From positions 1 through 64,000 of the forward strand of contig NW_026273350.1 of assembly GCF_020536995.1 (NCBI RefSeq): a stretch of DNA of 64,000 bases. Reading direction: 5' to 3'. Under the pieces are notes generated by a model. The model was not told the DNA's origin and ran no database searches. It saw nothing but the letters and a program-made list of their open reading frames with translations. This stretch comes from Dreissena polymorpha. Lineage: Eukaryota > Mollusca > Bivalvia > Myida > Dreissenidae. The translations under genes and the position numbers were made by a program. Positions 57,446-64,000 of the stretch are shown piece by piece (the stretch's first letter is position 1; each line of letters begins with the position of its first letter).

Positions 57446-57673
57446 TTACAACAATCATCAAGTATAACCGATAGAGAACAAGCATGTTGGAACTGTCATG
57501 AAACATGTTAGAATAAACATCACGCATAATGTAAATATTCATCATGAATGATGTAATGTTGCAGCAATCACCAAGTATAAACGAACAGACAACAAGCATG
57601 CTGGAATTGTCATAAAACATATTAAAATAAGCATCAGTCATAATGTAAATATTCACCACGAATGATGTAATTT
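57446..57673 (+). repeat. 114-bp tandem duplication
   Basis: CAAGTATAA at 57459 and 57573 marks two units of 114 bp that share ACAAGCATG, AACTGTCAT or AATTGTCAT, ATAATGTAAATATTCA and GAATGATGTAAT. About 85 percent alike by eye. The 114-bp unit is 38 codons long, so a minus-strand ORF spans it by chance. Confidence 0.85.
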
Positions 57674-57730
57674 TTACCTAAATACCCTTCCATATATTCA
57701 TGACAACATATAAACAAAACGCTTCCCAAT

Positions 57731-57784
57731 AAACAGACGCTTTTATTGCATCTAGTATGCTATTTTCAATAAAAGCGCCTGTTT
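57731..57784. repeat. 18-bp inverted repeat hairpin
   Basis: AAACAGACGCTTTTATTG (57731-57748) and CAATAAAAGCGCCTGTTT (57767-57784) pair at 17 of 18 positions around an 18-bp loop. It may be a tiny MITE or an RNA stem; no context decides. Confidence 0.75.
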
Positions 57785-58046
57785 GAATCGATTATTGTAC
57801 ATTTGGATACTTTTTTCTGGATAACGGCTTTTATCGTTATAAAACAATTGCATATTGCACTACTTCTCAACTGCCCAATATGGAACAAATACAGACTTAC
57901 TGGATCCAATACCGGAATATATTGGACGGTCACGTGGTACATCTGAAGAATGCCCATTGGATGAATTTATTTGATATTGAATAATATAAAAATTATCAAT
58001 TAATGGTACAAAACATTTATTGTGATCATCTGACTTGCGATATTGG

Positions 58047-58240
58047 TGTTTCATGTGAGCAATATGCGCTAAGTGTCGCAATCCGCACGGGCTAATCAGG
58101 GATGACACTTGTCACATAGACTGGATTTTAGTTTAGAAGAGAATTTCTTTAGACGATAATCCCATAAGAGCCGAGTCGCCCTTGAACAGCCTGTGCGGAC
58201 TGCGCAGTCATTAAACCCCGTTTTTCCAGAGCGCGGCTCA
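58047..58240 (+). mobile_element. Family A palindromic MITE, whole but worn
   Basis: It runs GTGTCGCAATCCGCACGGGC, GGATTTTAGTTTAGAAGAG and CCTGTGCGGACTGCGCAGTC to CCCCGTTTTTCCAGAGCGCG. No array in this copy. Confidence 0.8.
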
Positions 58241-58427
58241 ATTATGTACTTTGTCTTATAACGTCATCAATGCAAACTTTATTGCAATATGAAATTAAGA
58301 TAATCTTGGTAATTCAGATGGTAGAACTTCAGAGGAATTAGTGGTGTCTAAATTGAGTTGAAGCTTTTTTTTATTTATTCTGCGCCCATATATCTGCGTC
58401 ACTATAGTCTCCATTATCCTGTATATC

Positions 58428-58488
58428 CGACTCCTCCTTCTCCACCGACTCCGACTCTTCCTCCCCCTCCTCCTCCTCCTCCTCTGTC
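58428..58488 (+). repeat. CTC/CCT pyrimidine tract
   Basis: CTCCTTCTCC passes into CCTCCTCCTCCTCCTCC: a pure pyrimidine microsatellite, with a spurious proline-rich forward ORF. Confidence 0.85.
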
Positions 58489-59700
58489 TAATAATGAAGC
58501 AGTATTGCGATTTTGCTTTCCTTTTTATTATTTGGTTTCTTTTTTTAATTCGTATACTTTGTGAATGTACATTTCTGTATACTTATTTAAGAACGCGACC
58601 GAAATAAATTTATTGCACTCGATTTTTTGTCAACCTTTTAATTGAAGCTCTATTTGTTGTAGCTAAGGAATTGTCACTTAATGTTTATAAAATTATATCT
58701 TCTTAAAGAATTAATAATCTAGGTGACAATTTCAAAAGCCTTATTATGTTCCGTTGACTCAACGTCTGTGCGTGTTTTTACAGCCGGATAAGTGTCATAA
58801 AACCGGGTATACCGTGAAGGCAGTTGACCGTAAACAAGCGATAATAGCACAAGTCTTTAACAATGGTTTCCCTATGACCTTATTGCGATGAAGCAGATGA
58901 TAAGCCCATAAGTGTCATTTAACAACAAAAAAAAAACATTTACGATTCACAAACCGGTCAGTGCGACAAACAGCTGGCGATCTCTATACAACTCTTAACA
59001 AGTTGAAAAATCTCGGTTTGTTACGGAAAAAATGATTGGTTGAAAACTGACCCAAACAAATAAATGTTTAGCGGGCATAAAAATATACCAACATTACAAC
59101 TTGTCACCGCTGTTACAAACTTTTTACCGCAGTGAAAAAAAAGATATCTCGTGTGAAAAAATTGTTCCCGCAGTGACAAATTCACAATTTTGTCACAGCT
59201 GTGATATCTATATTTAGCTGTTGGCGTATTTGTGCTTTTGTCCCAAGCGGTACGGCATTCGGACATGCTCAATTTGAATATTTATTTCGCATGTAAGTGG
59301 GAATCGTAGTCCCATGCATAACGTAGATTTTTTCATTAGGTTTTTATTTTTTAAGTACACATCGTTTGATGATTCGTCTTATAAAACACAGTGGCCAACA
59401 TATTTCATAATACAATCAACATTTTAACTTGCTAAAACGTTTAAAAGTTACAAATACACGCTGTTTACCATTCTTTTAGATTGCCTGTCCAATGTAGTAT
59501 TTAATAACTTACTCATTCATGTAAATGCATGTGCTTCATATTGTTTCATGTAACCTACAGGCACATATCATGGTTGTAAAATGTATTATTTAAGTCAATT
59601 TTTCCTTCAGCGTTCTTTTTTTTAACTTAAGCAGATGTCATCTGTCAAAACAATTATTGTGAGTCAACTTACCCAAATAGTTAACACGGTTAAATCAAGT
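58489..59700. other. Featureless interval with local inverted words
   Basis: Around 59095-59215 the words TGTCACCGCTGTTAC, ACCGCAGTGAAAAA, CCCGCAGTGACAAA and TTTGTCACAGCTGTGA recur in both orientations. It may be part of a decayed element. Nothing else is supported. Confidence 0.35.
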
Positions 59701-59701
59701 A

Positions 59702-60449
59702 CAGTCGAAACCCGATGGCTCGAAATCGTCGGGACCGGAAACAAATGTTAGAACTTCGGCATTATAGCAATCCGATTTCTAATAAACTTGTTTACGAACA
59801 AGTCTTCATAACATTTTCACCTCCGGTTGAAGAGTACACATATCCACTATATTGCTTAAACTCCGTACTACTTCGTACTACTTTTGTGCTTTTAAATAGA
59901 TAAGAACTAAATGTATACTTAATACTTGTATTTACCAATATTTTAAAACAGTAACAAATACAATACAACAAATATCATATTGTAAATTATATCAGCACGT
60001 TTAAACGAAGCAATTTTTCTGGTAACACAGAGCGCTAAGGAACAAAACATGCATCAGCACTATATACTCATCATTTACATATACGACAGTGCTACATGTA
60101 TTTATTTATATTTTTTGAAGAATACCATAATGTCAGTCTGTATTGCGTTCCTTATCTGTCATGAAATAAAGCTTTCTATTGTATCCAGTTGAGATTGAAC
60201 ATGCAGTGAGTTTTCGCACTCCTCGAAATAATTTCTGATTACATTAATACAAGATGCCATTTTTTTACTTAAATCAATTAACAATAAAATCAATGACATG
60301 TTTTCAACTGGTGTTATTTCAATTTCATGTATTGAGTGCCTTTAATCAAGCGGCCCTCATCATTTTACAGTTTAAAAAACGTGTTACCGGGACTGTGCAA
60401 ACAGTTCGAGCCATACGATAATTCGAGCCTCGCGAATTCGAGCCATCCA
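59702..60449. mobile_element. Candidate non-autonomous element with ATGGCTCGAA ends
   Basis: The left end reads CAGTCGAAACCCGATGGCTC then GAAATCG; the right end, reversed, carries GGATGGCTCGAATTCGCG and a second ATGGCTCGAA. CAGT-starting ends with CTCGAA resemble pogo/Tigger-type terminal repeats. About 750 bp, without coding. Boundaries are approximate. Confidence 0.4.
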
Positions 60450-63297
60450 ACACAATTTTATTTGAATATATAGCAACGTTTATGTTCATTAGTATAATAA
60501 AACATATCTTTGGCAATCATTATAAAGCATTCTTAACTAGATTGTACTGTATTTGTAAATTTGTTGTTTCAAATCCGTTGTAAATGCGGCATTCAGTTCT
60601 CTTGTTTTTCAATACTTTAGTATGAACCTTAGTCTGTCACAATTTAAATTAAATAGCAGACGTTGTGGCCTATTTGTAAATTATTTAAACCTAGAAAAAC
60701 AAACAAACAATTGCTTTAAACTAAATATTTGATAATAACTATTGTTGTGTTTACTGTTTGGAGATATATGATACAATTTTAACAAGTGACGGCATTCAGA
60801 CATTTCCAGCACGAATACAAAAAGCATGTATTACGATTTAAGAAGTTCCCCTAGTGAATGGCGTGTTAGTGTGATACAATCAACATTAGTATTACGATTC
60901 ATGAAGTATCCATAGTGTATTGCGTATAACTATGATACAATCAAAATTGGAAATTAAGATAGTAGTAAACATTCAATAAAAGGCCAATTAATGCTAATAA
61001 AATTAAAAAGTACCATACTGAAATGATTGAATTTATGATGGCAAATACTGTCACACAATTAAAAGTTTATATATCCATTGCTGAATCTAAATGTGGTACT
61101 TAAACATGGTTCATTCTAAAAATTATATATTGAGCATGAGGAATGAGTACTATCATGCTCCTTATTTCCATCAGTCGTTATCTCAAATACCTGATGTACA
61201 ATTATACTCACTGGCGAGCATTCACACTGTCCGTCAATATCAGTTTACTTCAGCTTAAATATCATACCATTATTAACACAACATTTATTTTGGAAACTAC
61301 TTGACATGTAAAAATCATGAAAAACAGTGACTAGAATTAAGTAGAACAAAAAGAGGAAGATTTAAACACACTTTTTAAAATGTTTAAAAGGTTATTGTCA
61401 TCCCATTAAACGCTTACGATATGGATAAAACACGTTAGTTATTCCTGTTTTGCCTACGTTATATCATCAATTGCATATGATCAATTAAAAGCAAAACATT
61501 GATATAAATGGTACAAATCTTCAACATTTCTATACTAGTACTTAACATGCTCCTTCGTAAAAAAGTACTGCGTCTGCTTTCTGGCAAGAGGTTTTCTCAT
61601 CTCATCGTTATAGTCATGTAATGAAGTGATTTTTGAAAAGATCCTTTTTCAATGTTTACAGTTGTGAAAAAGTATGTTTTAAATGAAACTACAAACGGCT
61701 ACATAGTACAATTAAAATTTATCTGAATCTTAAAATATAAATGTTCGTCTTTGCTGAGAAACTGCGCGGTATTTGGTCTGTAAGATACGTTTTCCTGCTT
61801 AGATTCATTCAACCTCTCGCATGTGCTTAGACAGTTTTTACCAGAGCTTCAAACACATGCATTTTAATTAAAATAAAAACTATGTTTGAAATATTTCGCT
61901 TTTATATTAAGGCCATTGTTTTAAATCGAATTAGTTGTACTTAAAACATAGGTTATTTTAATTCAAAGCGTCGATACAAAACCACAGTTACAAGGCATAT
62001 TTATTTCGCGCGCGTAGCTTTTTTGTTTACTTAATTTTAAGTATTTTCTTTTGTATAAGTATAAAAATAAGATGGTAACTACAGATCATGATCTGAGTTT
62101 CTCAATATATCTTCGTCAACTAATTGGTAAAAATGGTAAGTATTGCTTGAATCAAATCAACTATATTCAGCAGCTGGTGCAAATTACAGTCAATAGTCGA
62201 AATAACATCAACGATAGGGCTCAAACGACTAGTAAATATAACGTTTTACCATTTTGTTTTAATTTTGACTATGAACAAACTTTCAAATAACAACGAGCAT
62301 AAGTGTGTTCTTCAGATTATTTTACTCGCGATCACAGGTTTCGCCAAAAAAATGAAAGCGTTGAACAATCCGTGAATATTGTTTGCTTTTTTCAGCTCAA
62401 TCGATGAGTGTTTTCTTAAAATAGCATCATATAATTTGAACGAAAAATCAGGGTTGGAAAAAATTATCCAGATGTTTTCATTATTTTAGAAGCACCTAAC
62501 GGATAAGGTAAATCTGTATTTTCCCTCCAGTCTATTATCAATATATCATTTCTATCTGGAAACATAAAACAACTCATTCTTTGAACATATGAACTTTTGA
62601 CATTTACATGTTGTTTTATCTTGAATTATTTAATTCAATTTTATAAATTTATAATAGCGCCGCGATGAAGCGTAATTTATTTGTTGACGCTTGTTATGAT
62701 AAAGATCACCCTATTGAATTGCCTGTGTGATTTGAGAAATGGTTAAGAGATAGACAAAATATGTATAACTTTCGGTTCGTTATATACTACATGCATCATC
62801 TAAGGATTTCAGAAGTTTATAACAATTCTTTGGATATCGATTATTAAACATTGAAAATTTACCCCAGTATCAGATTCACTCACAGTTATTGTTCACTTTC
62901 CCCAAAACATTCCAATTGTTAAAATAATTATTGACCGTAGTGTGCTTGCGACAATAAATTATTTGTAATCGTACAGTATGATTAAGAAAAAATATTTATT
63001 AAGCTTAAGCATTTCAAATATAAAAAAATACATTTGACAAATGTAAAATACAACGATTCATGGCATGATATATGTTGGACTTTAACAAGTATACATTTCT
63101 GCTGTGAATATATTGATATAGATACAAAATAAGTTTAAATGAGAGCATTTACTGTTTTAAAAATCACGCCTTTAAAAAACATGTTTGCAGTCATGTAAAT
63201 AATATTTACTTAACGTAAGATACTATTTTCCTCATTATGATCAAATTATGATTTGGTAATTACAAATCAAATTCTCGAAAATTAAATAGCTTTACAT
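60450..63297. other. Featureless AT-rich interval
   Basis: About 2.8 kb with no supported gene, repeat or element on either strand; the 79-codon ORF at 62051-62290 has no recognisable motif. Confidence 0.45.
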
Positions 63298-63357
63298 AAA
63301 ATTATATAAATTGTTTTGTTCCTTACAGATAAGGAACAAAACAACTTATATAATTTT
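63298..63357. repeat. 28-bp stem, 4-nt loop hairpin
   Basis: AAAATTATATAAATTGTTTT then GTTCCTTA pairs with the next 28 bases at 27 of 28 positions around a CAGA loop. The near identity of the arms suggests recent origin or constraint. Confidence 0.9.
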
Positions 63358-64000
63358 ATTATTATGATAAACACGGAATAAATCTAGAAAAGAGCAATGT
63401 TTAGATGAATAATATTTTCCTCGCTTCTCTGTAAACTTTAATGAAATCGAGCAGAGATCGTGTGAAATATCTTAAGTCAGAAAATCAGCTTTTTATACAA
63501 TAAAATTTTTATGTTTTAGAAAGGAAATTTTTAAAAATCATAATAAATGTACTCATTACAATTACTGAAATATACATACTTAAAAAGAACAACACTGATG
63601 TTTAAAGCAAGAATGAATCAGATATAGTTATCATTGATTAGCGAATTCGAATAAAATCAATAGTAACAGCAATATACAACGCCAAGAAATGGTAGCGGAA
63701 CTAACACATGTAAGCAAAAAAAACATCATTTAAATAGACAAATTGTATAAGGAATATATGGCGACTAGTATGCAACTAGGGCATTGTTAGTTGAACATTC
63801 GATGTATTCCTTTCCAAGGGTAAAAGGTGCATGTAGCATGTGAGCTGTCAAAGTTGTCTCTAAATTTCCTGATACGTTACGAAATTTACGCCAATTTTCA
63901 CATAAAATATAATGTTATTTTAATTAAAGTACGAAAGAAAACTATTAGAAAATATGTCATTTAAACTAGTTTTTATGACATTAACTAATTCGTATTGAAA
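63358..64000. other. Featureless AT-rich end of window
   Basis: No supported feature was seen. Confidence 0.4.

Noticed and set aside
57402-57659. Minus-strand ORF with an internal repeat
   Set aside because: The repeat is the 114-bp tandem duplication (38 codons), so the ORF is a by-product of the period.
58358-58564. Proline-rich ORF
   Set aside because: It results from the CTC/CCT pyrimidine tract.

Overview
The window looks like non-coding euchromatin of a bivalve mollusc. It is AT-rich and packed with short palindromic DNA elements, LINEs and minisatellites, and it has no operons or dense ORFs. Several repeat families resemble ones I remember as very abundant in dreissenid mussels (zebra or quagga mussel); that is recollection, not a search result. 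No complete host gene is visible. The only candidate host coding sequence is a set of short minus-strand exons at about 45.9-53.5 kb.

Layout. 0-5.5 kb: a hAT-like non-autonomous element cut by the window start, a repeat carrying 162-bp units, a 2.06-kb element with inverted ends, an A30/T28 palindrome and a 33-bp minisatellite. 5.7-11.06 kb: a near full-length two-ORF LINE (LINE-A) with about 132-bp 3' repeats and a TTGAC tail. 11-13 kb: non-coding, with a GT-rich tract. 13.2-16.5 kb: a mosaic of element remains (palindromic MITE pieces, a decayed pogo/Tigger-type transposase, the 3' end of a third LINE). 17.4-18.1 and 39.06-39.9 kb: two diverged copies of one dispersed segment with nested MITEs. 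18.9, 24.5 and 29.2 kb: three copies of a TTAA-flanked MITE with a tRNA-like core. 26.9-32.85 kb: a second two-ORF LINE (LINE-B), interrupted by one of those MITEs and flanked by 60-bp direct repeats. 32.9-38 kb: three copies of one palindromic MITE family (family A), each swollen by an internal tandem array. 42.0-42.7 kb: a second copy of the 162-bp-unit repeat. 45.9-53.5 kb: the candidate minus-strand gene, a diverged duplication of about 1.7 kb, two more amplified family A copies and a 59-bp minisatellite of about 30 units. 53.8-64 kb: further MITEs, hairpins and long featureless AT-rich stretches.

How the parts relate. Three points stand out. (1) One MITE family (A) has at least 13 copies here, and five of them contain tandem arrays built from different parts of the same short element, so it behaves as a seed of satellite DNA. 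(2) A second family (B) joins piggyBac-like TTAA ends to an internal tRNA-like segment, and one copy sits so cleanly in the LINE-B reading frame that the pre-insertion sequence can be read directly. (3) The duplicated locus at 46.8-53.4 kb carries an amplified family A element in both copies, and each array has its own diagnostic variant. I see no retrovirus-like, LTR or Polinton element in the window.
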